Below, one piece after another: positions 34,244-43,152 of a stretch of 43,544 nucleotides of DNA. A model generated the notes under the pieces. That model did not search any database. It saw only the letters and a program-made list of their open reading frames with translations, and was not told the DNA's origin. The stretch's first letter is position 1, and every line of letters begins with the position of its first letter. The stretch lies in contig CAYXRN010000011.1 in the NCBI GenBank assembly GCA_964467635.1, positions 1-43,544 on the forward strand, in the 5' to 3' direction. This stretch comes from FW021-bin31 sp964467635 (GTDB lineage: Bacteria; Bacteroidota; Bacteroidia; Chitinophagales; Chitinophagaceae). A program made the position numbers and the translations under genes.

Positions 34244-35635
34244 TCAATACCCCGGATTTTGTTTCACTACCCCTTTCGAAGCATTTATGCTGCTCAGCGG
34301 AATGGGAAGAATATACCTGTTTTCACTTTTCACCCCCGGCTTAAATGCGGCTATTTTCAGGTCGTCGTTGACCGTGTACCGCACCAGGTCAAACCAGTCC
34401 TCTCCATTTTCACCCCCCAGCTCCAAGACCTTCTCTTTACGTATAGCTTCCAGCAATGCAGCTTGGCTGTGATCATTATTAACCGGCATATCCACGCGTG
34501 ACCTGATCACATTTAAGGCATTCCGGGCGGCAGCAAATTTATTGGTTCTGGCGAGGGCCTCCGCTAAGATCAGGTATACCTCATCGAGCCGGAGAAAATA
34601 TTCTGTCTCAGCAGTCAGCGGCTGATTATCGACAGTAGCGCCCGGAAACTTCGCATTGCGCAAAGCGCCGGCATCGTTAACCGAAATACATGCCGGCTTG
34701 CGATTATCTCCTGTCAGCACGCTGTCGTAGTAATGCGAAGGAAGGTAATAAGCCCTAAACATAAAGGACTTGTTATTCCTTTCATTCGTTGCATCGAAAG
34801 GCGTGGCGAATAAACATTCTTTCGAATGATATTTAAAAAGGCCTGCGGAGTCCATGAAGATGTATGCAAACTTGTCTTCCAGGTGTACAGCGGTAGATTC
34901 AGTTACTTTTTCTGCGGCTTCTGCTGATTCCGCATAGCGGCCTGCATATAAAAGTACTTTTGCTTTCAGCCCCCGTGCCGCTACTTTGGAGGCATAAACG
35001 GCCGTAGTATAATCCGGTGCATACTGCATGGCATAATCCAGATCCTGTAGGATCGTATCGTAACATGCTTTTACCGTTTGGCGTGGAAAAGGATCTATAT
35101 TTTTCACCGGCTTCGTTCGCAATACAATTCCGTATTCTGAATCCATATGATAAAACTGACCAAAATGACGCAACAGATCAAAATGCATAAACGCCCGCAA
35201 AAACCTGGCCTCTCCGATAATCTCCTTTTTTCGCGGGTCATCTGTTTGCAAGCGACCGGTTTTAGCAATAACGTGATTACACACATTAATCACTTGATAA
35301 CATTTGGTATAAACGCTCTTGATATAGTAATCATCCGGATCCGGGTTGTTGGTATAAAAACTGTTTTCAGATGCGCCGGCCCAGGGCCCCGGTTCAAAGG
35401 TCAACCCCATAAGACTCGTAAGTCCCGGCATATATACAATCAAATCAAGGCCCTTGGTCAACAGCCCATACGCGCCTGTCAACACTTTTTCCGCCGAGGG
35501 GATATCCGTGATTACTTCACTTTCATTGAGTTGATAGACTGGTTTCACCTCGGTGACGTCAAAAAGATCACAGGCACTTGTCATGGACAAGACAACAACT
35601 GTGGCTACAATAAATATTTTTCGATTTATTTTCAT
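34244..35635 (-). CDS. susD: SusD/RagB family nutrient-binding outer membrane lipoprotein
   Basis: The 463-residue lipoprotein (lipobox around Cys22, LSMTSACDLF) has the SusD layout: an N-terminal tetratricopeptide-like scaffold, e.g. EARFLRAFMHFDLLRHFGQF near 140-160, and a RagB/SusD C-terminal domain with EYFLRLDEVYLILAEALARTNKFAAARNALNVIRSRV and ILPIPLSSINASKGVVKQNPGY. It caps the adjacent SusC barrel and captures substrate on the cell surface. Its gene follows susC by 33 bases. The symbol denotes family, not starch specificity. Confidence 0.93.
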   Translation of the reverse strand: MKINRKIFIVATVVVLSMTSACDLFDVTEVKPVYQLNESEVITDIPSAEKVLTGAYGLLTKGLDLIVYMPGLTSLMGLTFEPGPWAGASENSFYTNNPDPDDYYIKSVYTKCYQVINVCNHVIAKTGRLQTDDPRKKEIIGEARFLRAFMHFDLLRHFGQFYHMDSEYGIVLRTKPVKNIDPFPRQTVKACYDTILQDLDYAMQYAPDYTTAVYASKVAARGLKAKVLLYAGRYAESAEAAEKVTESTAVHLEDKFAYIFMDSAGLFKYHSKECLFATPFDATNERNNKSFMFRAYYLPSHYYDSVLTGDNRKPACISVNDAGALRNAKFPGATVDNQPLTAETEYFLRLDEVYLILAEALARTNKFAAARNALNVIRSRVDMPVNNDHSQAALLEAIRKEKVLELGGENGEDWFDLVRYTVNDDLKIAAFKPGVKSENRYILPIPLSSINASKGVVKQNPGY

Positions 35636-35668
35636 ATCTGTTTTTTTATATCTGCATGCAAGCTTGTT

Positions 35669-38600
35669 TTAAAATTCAACATTGAAACCGATGGTAAAGG
35701 TTCTGGTCTGTGGATAGATATTGCTATCGTACCCCTGGCTTAGGGTTCCCGGCGATGTATTGACTTCAGGATCCAGTCCTTCATAAGGCGTAAAAATAAA
35801 TACATTGGTTGCAGAAACATAAAGCATAATGTCTTTTATAAACATCCGCTGCAGAGACGGTGTATTCAGTCTGTAACTTATCTGTAAGTTTTTCAGGCGA
35901 AAGAAAGAAGCATTTTCAATGAAGAAATCAGAATCACGCCCGTTATTATTCGGGTCATTCAATACTACACGCGGCAGATCGGTGTGTGTGTGATCCGGGC
36001 GCCAGGCATTCAGGATACCGGTAGCATAATTTTTATTGGCATTGTCAAAAAGCATCACCGATTTTCTGCCATTGTCATAAAGGTAGTTGCCTACGCTATA
36101 GGTGAAGAATACATTGAACTGAAAATTCTTATAGCGCAAGTTATTCAGCCATCCTCCGTAAAAATCCGGTTCTGCTTTCCCTATCGTAACAATATCCTCA
36201 GAGGTTACCTGCCCATCACCATTGACATCTTTAAACCGGAAATCCCCAGGCTCAGTGCCCGGTGACTGGTAATAGCCATTGGGCGCTTTATCATTCAGCG
36301 CATTGATTTCCGTTTGCGACTGGAAAATTCCCTCCACTCGATATCCGGTCATAGTCCCCAACGTGTTTCCTTCCTCCAGTCCATACATGTCACCATAATC
36401 CAGTTTTTTGATCACACCCTTATATTTGCTCACGTTAAAATTGACCGACCAACGAAAATCTTTCTGATGCATTACCTCGGCATCAATTTGCAACTCAATG
36501 CCGTGATTTAAAATATCCCCGGAATTGACGAGCATATCAGACCCACCCGTTTCGCTGGGAATATTAGAGTAGAAGATCAGCCCGCTGGTATATTTTCTGT
36601 AATAATCCAGGGAAGCGCGAATGCGGTTACGCCACAGCCCTATATCAATACCGGCATTGTATTGTGTGGTTGTCTCCCACCGGATATCCGGGTTGGGAAC
36701 TGAGTTAGGGATGACCCCATTGACACCATTATAAAAGCTGCCGGTCGTAAAAAAGGTTGAGTACAGGAAATCACCAAAGTTCGCGGAGCCGGTCTTCCCT
36801 CCTGACAAGCGGATTTTCAAATCATTAATGCCCGGAATATCACGCATAAAGTCTTCTTCGGAAATACGCCATGCCAACGCACCGGAAGGGAAAAGCCCCC
36901 AGCGGTTCTCCGGACCAAATTTAGTGGATTTGTCCGCCCGTCCGGTGAAAGTAACATAATATTTTCCCGCATAATTGTAGTTGGCACGAAGGAAATAAGA
37001 TTCCAGCCCACTGATGCTCCCTGAACTGGTGTACCGACTGATCTCTGCCGCCGATCCCAGGTTGTTCAATACTTTATCGTCCGGAAAATTCGTTGATGAA
37101 ATATAGAGCTGTTCGCTTTTATCCTGCTCAAATGAGGCGCCCGCCACAGCATTGACATAACTTTTGCCATAATTTTTAATGAGGGTAAGGGTGTTGTCGA
37201 ATATCCGGCTGCTCTGATTGTTGCTTCTGTCATCGCGCGAGCCTTTGCGGTTGTTCCGCATCTCAAATACATCGTAACTTGGCGTATAACGCAGGTAGTC
37301 TCCTTCTGTGCGATGATAAGAATAGGTAGAGCGGAATTTCAGGCCTGGAATAATTTCCAATTCAGCAAAGATAGAAGCCGCTATATTTCTTTGTTTTGTT
37401 TCATCCGGATACGTCGATTTGGCTACCGGATTGCTTTGAACGCTGTCTGGTGTTGTGGCGTAGTTGCCCAGGGAATCATATACGGGTACATCCGGACGAT
37501 AGCTGGCTATCTGATAGTAAAATGTGCTTCCTTTGCCTTTGCTAAGGGATTGTCCGTAGTTGACATTAATCCCGGTTTTCAGACGATCCGTTACCGGTGT
37601 TTCTACACGCGCTCTAAGGTTATAGCGTTTAAAGTTGCTGGATTTTATGACACCCAGCTGGTCTGCAATGCTTGCCGAAAAAGAGTACAGGGTACCCTTC
37701 ACCGATCCCCCGTCCAGACCAATATTCCAGGTGTTGGATGCGCTGGTACGGGTTACGAGGTCCTGCCAGTCGGTATTGGTGTTTTGATAGATCAGAAAAT
37801 CATCAGGGAAAGGCTCCTCTGCGTTTTTATAAGCAGTTTTGGCGACCTGCACAAACTGATCGGTATTCAACATATCATATTTATTGGTAAACCGGTCAAA
37901 AGTGGCGGCATAATTAAAACGGAGCGTGGGGGCCTGCCCGGCCTTGCCACTTTTAGTCGTAATAATAACCACGCCGTTAGAAGCCCTGGAACCGTAAATA
38001 GCAGCAGCAGAAGCATCTTTTAAAATATCTATGCTGGCGATATCCTGTGGGTTCAGCCAGGAAAGCGGTGACAAATTATAATACCGCTGGTCAGAAAGTT
38101 GATCTGCTCCCAGTCCGCCTCCTATTTGTACCGGTATCCCGTCAATTACGTACAGCGGTTCATTAACCCCCAATACGGACGTAGCTCCACGAATACGAAT
38201 AGAAGCATCCGCTCCGGGCGCCCCGGATGTTTTGGTGACATAGACACCTGGCGCATGCCCGGCCAACGCCACGTCAAAAGTAGAGGTGTGCATCTGGTTG
38301 AGCGTTTCTCCACTTATGGTAGAGATGGCACCGGTAAGGTCTTTCTTTTTTACTTCCCCATAGCCAACGACTACCATTTCAGTCAGCTGGCTGCTGCTCT
38401 TTAGCAGCGTGATGTTGAGGGTTGATTCGTGGCTTACTACCACGCGCTTATCGTTATAGCCGATATAGCTGATTTGCAGCGTATCACCCGGAGAGGCCCG
38501 CAGGCTGTATTGACCGTTTTGATCAGTTGCGGTTCCTTCTTTCGTACGTTTATTCTGAATCGTGGCGCCTACCAGCGGATTACCTTCCTGGTCGGTCACC

Positions 38601-38998
38601 TTCCCCTTGATGATCATTGCCTTGTTTTCATGAGGTAGCTTTGTCGCTGTTCTTTTCTCGGGCCTGAGTATAATGGTGTGGTCAACGATTGTATACGCAA
38701 AAGGCTGTTGAAGAAAAACAACACTTAATGCCTGTTTCAGGGGCACATTTTTTACGTGAATAGTAACCGGCTTTGCCTCTTTCAGTAATGACCCCGTATA
38801 GACAAAGGAATATCCTGTCTGTCCTTTTATGGCTGAAAAAACTTTTCTTATGGAAGCGTTGGATGTCGTCAGGGATACGGATTGCGCATAAGCCCATACA
38901 GGCAGTTGCAACAAAAGTGCTGCTAACACCAGTAAAGTGGTCCGCCCTTTAGAAGCTTTAAAAATAATCCTGCTTTTTTTGGATAAATTTAATCGCAT
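35669..38998 (-). CDS. susC: SusC/RagA TonB-linked outer membrane receptor with STN signalling domain
   Basis: The 1109-residue transporter has a signal peptide (LLVLAALLLQLPVWAYAQ), an STN/secretin-like domain at about 48-112 (SIRKVFSAIKGQTGYSFVY), a CarboxypepD_reg domain at about 127-215 (KGKVTDQEGNPLVGATIQ), a TonB-box-like MVVVGYG at about 207-213, a plug with the SusC signature ASAAAIYGSRASNGVVIITTKSG, and a beta-barrel ending FTIGFNVEF. The STN domain is the part that signals to a FecR anti-sigma factor, and fecR and the ECF sigma gene lie directly upstream. Substrate is unknown. Confidence 0.95.
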   Translation of the reverse strand: MRLNLSKKSRIIFKASKGRTTLLVLAALLLQLPVWAYAQSVSLTTSNASIRKVFSAIKGQTGYSFVYTGSLLKEAKPVTIHVKNVPLKQALSVVFLQQPFAYTIVDHTIILRPEKRTATKLPHENKAMIIKGKVTDQEGNPLVGATIQNKRTKEGTATDQNGQYSLRASPGDTLQISYIGYNDKRVVVSHESTLNITLLKSSSQLTEMVVVGYGEVKKKDLTGAISTISGETLNQMHTSTFDVALAGHAPGVYVTKTSGAPGADASIRIRGATSVLGVNEPLYVIDGIPVQIGGGLGADQLSDQRYYNLSPLSWLNPQDIASIDILKDASAAAIYGSRASNGVVIITTKSGKAGQAPTLRFNYAATFDRFTNKYDMLNTDQFVQVAKTAYKNAEEPFPDDFLIYQNTNTDWQDLVTRTSASNTWNIGLDGGSVKGTLYSFSASIADQLGVIKSSNFKRYNLRARVETPVTDRLKTGINVNYGQSLSKGKGSTFYYQIASYRPDVPVYDSLGNYATTPDSVQSNPVAKSTYPDETKQRNIAASIFAELEIIPGLKFRSTYSYHRTEGDYLRYTPSYDVFEMRNNRKGSRDDRSNNQSSRIFDNTLTLIKNYGKSYVNAVAGASFEQDKSEQLYISSTNFPDDKVLNNLGSAAEISRYTSSGSISGLESYFLRANYNYAGKYYVTFTGRADKSTKFGPENRWGLFPSGALAWRISEEDFMRDIPGINDLKIRLSGGKTGSANFGDFLYSTFFTTGSFYNGVNGVIPNSVPNPDIRWETTTQYNAGIDIGLWRNRIRASLDYYRKYTSGLIFYSNIPSETGGSDMLVNSGDILNHGIELQIDAEVMHQKDFRWSVNFNVSKYKGVIKKLDYGDMYGLEEGNTLGTMTGYRVEGIFQSQTEINALNDKAPNGYYQSPGTEPGDFRFKDVNGDGQVTSEDIVTIGKAEPDFYGGWLNNLRYKNFQFNVFFTYSVGNYLYDNGRKSVMLFDNANKNYATGILNAWRPDHTHTDLPRVVLNDPNNNGRDSDFFIENASFFRLKNLQISYRLNTPSLQRMFIKDIMLYVSATNVFIFTPYEGLDPEVNTSPGTLSQGYDSNIYPQTRTFTIGFNVEF

Positions 38999-39028
38999 AT
39001 TGTTATTTTAACACTTGTAAATGAATAG

Positions 39029-40174
39029 TCATCTGGTCACCGTTACTTTTCTGCCGGTTAGCTTAAAGTGTACTGCTTCGGTAGATTCCAGCATTTTAAA
39101 CAGACTCGACAACTTGGTATCTCTTGGTATATTCACATAAAATTTTTCAACGGGCGGATTATCATAAACGACTTGAAGATTATACCATCGTGCCACCTGT
39201 CGCATAATGGTCTGTATGTCTTTCCCATTAAAAATAAACAGGCCATTTTTCCAGGCCGTCACTTCTGTCGTATCAACTGTCATAATATGAATTTGCTCAT
39301 TTTTTATAAGGGCCTGCCGCCCAGGTCTGATTACCACTTCTTTCGCTCCCCTGGTCACTTTAATGGATCCTTTTATTAATGTAGTGCTGATGCCTTGTTC
39401 CTGGTCATACGCGTGGACATTGAACTCGGTTCCCAAAACGTCAACAAGGCAGCCCCGGCCGGAGGATGTTTTTACCTGGGCACGAAAAGGTCTGGAAGCA
39501 TCGGGAGCTACTTTAAAATAAGCTTCTCCGCTTATCTCCACACGTCTTTCTTTGTCCGTAAAAGCCGTAGGATATCTTAAAGTACTGGCGGCATTCAGCC
39601 ATACCTTGGTTCCATCGGGTAGAATCAGACGATATCGTCCGCCTTTGGGAGTATGCAAGGTATTGTAAACGACAGCTGTAACGTCCTCCCCTGTATTTTG
39701 GTAAGTGAGTTTACCTTTACCCACCTTGACCACCTGTGCGTTGCCCTGGCGTGCGAGCCTGCCATTGGAAACACTGTCCAACGCTACTTTTGTACCATCT
39801 GACAAAGTCAGAACGGCCTTATTGCCGCCTGGTAGAATATTTTGGTATGGGTTGGCATCAGCAACGGTTTTAACCGGCACACGCTTATCGTTCTGGAACA
39901 GCAGGAAGCTGCCCAATCCGATCAGGAACAATAAAGACGCTGCCGCTGCAATCCTGAAAACCAATTTTTTTCTATGCTTTGTCTTGTCTTTCTCCACTGC
40001 ACCCATGATCTTGGCATGCAAATCCTGTTCAAAATGTTCCTTTTGTTCTTCGGTCCAATAAAAGTCTTCACCGGCAAGTTCATCATACCAGCGCTGAACT
40101 TTTTTTGCTTCCTCTGGGGAACAAAGTCCCATACGGTAACGCTGCAGTAATATTTTGATCTCTTTCTGATTCAT
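39029..40174 (-). CDS. FecR-type anti-sigma factor
   Basis: The 381-residue protein has a cytoplasmic N-terminal part (1-70), one transmembrane helix (about 72-93, LVFRIAAAASLLFLIGLGSFLLF), a periplasmic FecR domain (about 125-275, TLHTPKGGRYRLILPDGTKVWLNAASTLRYP) and a C-terminal DUF4974 STN-like domain (about 305-381, IQTIMRQVARWYNLQVVYDN). It holds the ECF sigma factor inactive until the SusC STN domain signals substrate. It lies between the sigma gene and susC, 30 bases before susC. Confidence 0.95.
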   Translation of the reverse strand: MNQKEIKILLQRYRMGLCSPEEAKKVQRWYDELAGEDFYWTEEQKEHFEQDLHAKIMGAVEKDKTKHRKKLVFRIAAAASLLFLIGLGSFLLFQNDKRVPVKTVADANPYQNILPGGNKAVLTLSDGTKVALDSVSNGRLARQGNAQVVKVGKGKLTYQNTGEDVTAVVYNTLHTPKGGRYRLILPDGTKVWLNAASTLRYPTAFTDKERRVEISGEAYFKVAPDASRPFRAQVKTSSGRGCLVDVLGTEFNVHAYDQEQGISTTLIKGSIKVTRGAKEVVIRPGRQALIKNEQIHIMTVDTTEVTAWKNGLFIFNGKDIQTIMRQVARWYNLQVVYDNPPVEKFYVNIPRDTKLSSLFKMLESTEAVHFKLTGRKVTVTR

Positions 40175-40272
40175 TTATTATTGGAAATATTTTCACTGCT
40201 CTTATATATGTTCCCAAAAAAGGCAGTTGGTAGTAGATGAAAAGGGAAAAAAGCGACTTATAATGAAAAAAA

Positions 40273-40863
40273 TCAACTCTTGAAAAAGAAAAGACAACAT
40301 AAAAGGAAGGCAGAATGGTCGCCTATTTCCTTCCTGATCACTTTCAGCGCATTACTCACTTGCTTTTTTACGGTGGTCCCCGCGATGCCAAGCTGGGTAG
40401 CAATTTCTTTATAAGACCGGTTTTCCATCCGGCTGAGCAAATAAATCTCTTTCATTTTAGGGGGAAGCAGGTCGATGGCTTTGTTTACCTTGGTTTCCAA
40501 CTCCTTTAACTCCAGCAGTTCTGAAGCGGATAAAGAAGCTTCTTGACCAAAATGCGCGGCCAACCGGGCCAGGCGATCTTCGTTGCCAGCAGATCGTTCG
40601 ATATGTCGGATAGACAGGTTTCTAGCACTTTTTAACAGGTAGGCTGAAGGCGGCACATGTATATTGAGCACCTTTCTTCTTTTCCATATCGACAGGAATA
40701 TTTCCTGTACAATATCCCGGGCTTCTTCTTCAGAACGGATCACACGAAGAACATAGACGGATAACCTTTCCCAGTGACGATTGTATAATTCAGTAAACGC
40801 CTGTTCATCGCTTTTTTGCATCAGATGCAAAAGCTGTTCATCGGTATATCTGTGATAGCCCAT
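40273..40863 (-). CDS. ECF sigma factor (Bacteroidota FecI-like)
   Basis: From ATG 40863 the 196-residue protein has region 2 (MQKSDEQAFTELYNRHWERLSVYVLRVIRSEEEARDIVQEIFLSIWKRR) and region 4 (LDLLPPKMKEIYLLSRMENRSYKEIATQLGIAGTTVKKQVSNAL). A longer frame from TTG 40887 starts inside the -7 promoter element and is rejected. It presumably activates its own locus and the downstream fecR, susC and susD. The C-terminus is hydrophobic (SAFLLCCLFFFKS), a trait of some family members. Confidence 0.93.
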   Translation of the reverse strand: MGYHRYTDEQLLHLMQKSDEQAFTELYNRHWERLSVYVLRVIRSEEEARDIVQEIFLSIWKRRKVLNIHVPPSAYLLKSARNLSIRHIERSAGNEDRLARLAAHFGQEASLSASELLELKELETKVNKAIDLLPPKMKEIYLLSRMENRSYKEIATQLGIAGTTVKKQVSNALKVIRKEIGDHSAFLLCCLFFFKS

Positions 40864-40884
40864 CAGGGAAACAACTGTTCTCTG

Positions 40885-40892
40885 CAAAGATA
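40885..40892 (-). promoter_or_regulatory. -7 promoter element of the ECF sigma gene (TATCTTTG)
   Basis: On the minus strand TATCTTTG matches TAnnTTTG exactly and ends 22 bases before the ATG at 40863. This supports the shorter start. A TTG at the usual -33 position is not clear, so activation by a regulator or another sigma factor is possible. Confidence 0.6.
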
Positions 40893-41173
40893 AAAAAACG
40901 AGAAAATGTATGGGCTGCTTTTCTGCTTTAGCATGTTAGAAAAGACGCGTTCTGCCGTGTTTGGTACGGCCATTTGCCGGGTGTTTTCCCTTTGAACGAT
41001 CCAGGTATGATTTAAAAACCAGGCATGTCATTGAAAGGACTTTGGTGGTATAAACAGACTGCCAAAGTTCAAAAGAATTAAGCCCTGCATTCGGCATCGT
41101 TGCAGGGTACTTTGGTGATTTCCACTTGAATATTTGGTATGGGTCATACCGTCATTCGTTCGGAACCACGAAA

Positions 41174-41206
41174 AAAAGCTGCTCCGGATTAACCAAAACA
41201 GCTTTT
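41174..41206 (-). terminator. Terminator of the DUF4397 gene
   Basis: On the minus strand AAAAGCTG pairs with CAGCTTTT around an 17-base loop and the run continues as seven T. It lies 26 bases after the stop of the gene at 41232. Confidence 0.7.
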
Positions 41207-41231
41207 ATTCTTGAGGGGGTTTTCTAACCTT

Positions 41232-41954
41232 TTAATAACTTCTCGCCAGGTGCAATTTTATTTTTAAAGAATCTTCAGTTGCCCCTTCGTATCCGCTCAG
41301 GTATAAAGTATAATAGCCGTTCGCTACCAGCTTCTCGCCTTCCACGTGACCCAGGGTATCTCCATTGGCATCCAACGCGGTAAAGTTGTATTGACCATAG
41401 CTGAGTGGTTCGAATTGAGCTAAATCAGGTTGAGCTACATTGTCCGCAAAATGGCGGTTGGTGGTAAACTGATCCTGGTCAATGTTAATGGTAACCGATA
41501 AATCCCCCGGGCTAAGCTGTAAGAAGCGCATAAAAGCGGAACCACTGGATTGTGCCGACTCAAACCGGTCTTCAAATAGCATCAGTTTGACAGCAGAAGC
41601 AGTATCATAAAGAACAGCTGTATAGGTGTGCCTGTTTTTTAAAGAATCACTTGCTGCAGCCAAGGTATCAGTGCTACCGTTGATCGGTGAAACAAAAGCG
41701 ATCCGGTAATCATCAGGTGTTAGGCCTCTAGACGTGTAATATGTATATTTAAAAACCTGATCAAAAGGTTTATTGGTATTTAAGTACAGATCTGTTCCTC
41801 CGATGCCTGGCGCTGCATGCAGCAAAAATAAACCAGCCTGTGGCTCCGGGGTATAGTCGTCATCACTGTTCAGACAACTGCTAAAAAGCGTAGTGCCTGC
41901 TAGCGCAACCACAATCATAGATAGTTTCCACACGTTTTTCTTCATCATTTTCAT
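41232..41954 (-). CDS. DUF4397 domain lipoprotein
   Basis: The 240-residue product is a lipoprotein (Cys27 in LFSSCLNSDDD). The body, from about 40, matches the DUF4397 pattern common in Bacteroidota: LFLLHAAPGIGGTDLYLN, then repeated beta-strand pairs such as NRHTYTAVLYDTASAVKLMLFEDRF and FMRFLQLSPGDLSVTI. Function of the family is unknown; it is probably surface or periplasmic. Three Met codons lie at the start (MKMMKK); the first is used here. It follows scpB on the same strand by about 105 bases. Confidence 0.8.
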   Translation of the reverse strand: MKMMKKNVWKLSMIVVALAGTTLFSSCLNSDDDYTPEPQAGLFLLHAAPGIGGTDLYLNTNKPFDQVFKYTYYTSRGLTPDDYRIAFVSPINGSTDTLAAASDSLKNRHTYTAVLYDTASAVKLMLFEDRFESAQSSGSAFMRFLQLSPGDLSVTINIDQDQFTTNRHFADNVAQPDLAQFEPLSYGQYNFTALDANGDTLGHVEGEKLVANGYYTLYLSGYEGATEDSLKIKLHLARSY

Positions 41955-42059
41955 TTAAAATTTACTGTTTGTATTACGGGTTAATTTTTCATTAGACAAT
42001 AAAAGAGAGGAAAACGTTGCATCCGGTTGAAATTTTTCTCAAAAACTTCCAGAAAAAAA

Positions 42060-43138
42060 TCAATCGTTCGTTTTTTGATCCCGTTCAGTATCGGCATCCT
42101 TCTCATCAGAGGCCTCCTCTTCATCTTCCGGAATTCCGGTATCATCATCAGAAGCTTCAATACCACCATCCGGGGTTTCGGTATCATCATCCGGGGTTTC
42201 GATATCATCGTCCGGGGTTTCGATATCATCGTCCGGAGCGTCTGNNNNNNNNNNNNNNNNNNNNNNNNNNNNNNNNNNNNNNNNNNNNNNNNNNNNNNNN
42301 NNNNNNNNNNNNNNNNNNNNNNNNNNNNNNNNNNNNNNNNNNNNTCCGGGGTTTCGATATCATCGTCCGGGGTTTCGATATCATCGTCCGGAGCGTCTGA
42401 AGATGACACCTCCGAAGCGGTTGTGGCAAATGCTACAGGATGTGAGGCCGCGTTGCCATTGGATTCAGGAGTTCGTTCTTCCTGCTGTAGGTCTGTTTTT
42501 ATGTAAACAATTTTAGCCTCTTTCAGCTTTTCAGCAAGCTTTTCATCCGGTAAAGGGTTGACCGGAGGTAGCGTAGGCTGTATGGCGGTTTCTTCTTTTA
42601 CTTCTTTAATCCGGGGCAGTTCGTCAGGGGTATTCAGGCCAAAATAGTCCATAAAGGACGCGGAAGTAATATACAATAATGGTTTCCCTGGGGCGTCTTC
42701 CTTTCGGCCTTTAATGGCAATTAATTCTTTCTCCAGCAATTTTTGCACACTGTAGTCGGCATTAACCCCTCGAATGCTTTCAATATCGGATTTGGTAACC
42801 GGTTGCTTGTAAGCAATGATAGCGAGCGTTTCCAGGGAAGCCTTGGACAGCCGCTTCAGATATTTATCCCCATTCAGCCTGGCCACAGTAGCGTGGTACT
42901 TTGGTTTCGTTAAAAACTGGAACCCACCGCCACTTTCCACGACTTCAAATGCATAAAACTCGGAATGATATTTTTCGGCTACCGCATCCAGCGCACTTGT
43001 TACCTGGTTGATGTTCACCTGGTCTTCCAGAAAGCCTTGGGATTGGTTGAGCAGATCCAATATTTCTATAGCCGGCAGCGGGTGATCGGAAGCAAAAATG
43101 AGGGCTTCCACATGCGGTATGATGTCAGCTATTTCCAT
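42060..43138 (-). CDS. scpB: Segregation and condensation protein B, with acidic repeat tail (interrupted by a gap of N)
   Basis: The N-terminal 185 residues are ScpB: two winged-helix domains, with EALIFASDHPLPAIEI and LSKASLETLAIIAYKQPVTKSDIESIRGV. ScpB works with ScpA and SMC to organise and segregate the chromosome. A linker and an acidic tail follow, built on the seven-residue unit DDDIETP. One hundred N (42245-42344) break the gene. Because 100 is not a multiple of 3, a simple read-through goes out of frame; read in the frame of the left flank, the tail continues DDDTETPDGG and ends DQKTND at a TGA (42062-42060). The two gap flanks are identical for 55 bases, so the gap is probably an overlap or unresolved tandem repeat. 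Confidence 0.88.
42190..42399 (-). repeat. 21-bp tandem repeat coding for DDDIETP, flanking the assembly gap
   Basis: Copies of a 21-bp unit (TTTCGATATCATCG with TCCGGGG) repeat in the 3' part of scpB, two perfect copies on each side of the N run and a degenerate copy downstream. Bases 42190-42244 and 42345-42399 are identical over 55 positions, including unique flanking bases AGCGTCTG. Confidence 0.85.
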
Positions 43139-43152
43139 AAGTTATTATGTAT

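Larger units (their letters stand above)
40864..41231. other. Intergenic region upstream of the ECF sigma gene
   Basis: These 368 bases contain no gene. They hold the sigma gene's -7 element, a small perfect hairpin GGTATG-GGT-CATACC (41136-41150) about 270 bases upstream of the sigma start, and the terminator of the DUF4397 gene. Confidence 0.55.

Noticed and set aside
41136..41150. Small hairpin GGTATG-GGT-CATACC as operator of the ECF sigma gene
   Set aside because: It lies about 270 bases upstream of the start with nothing else to connect it; noted only as structure.
42190..42399. CRISPR-like or other noncoding tandem repeat
   Set aside because: The 21-bp units have no spacers and read in frame as DDDIETP within scpB.
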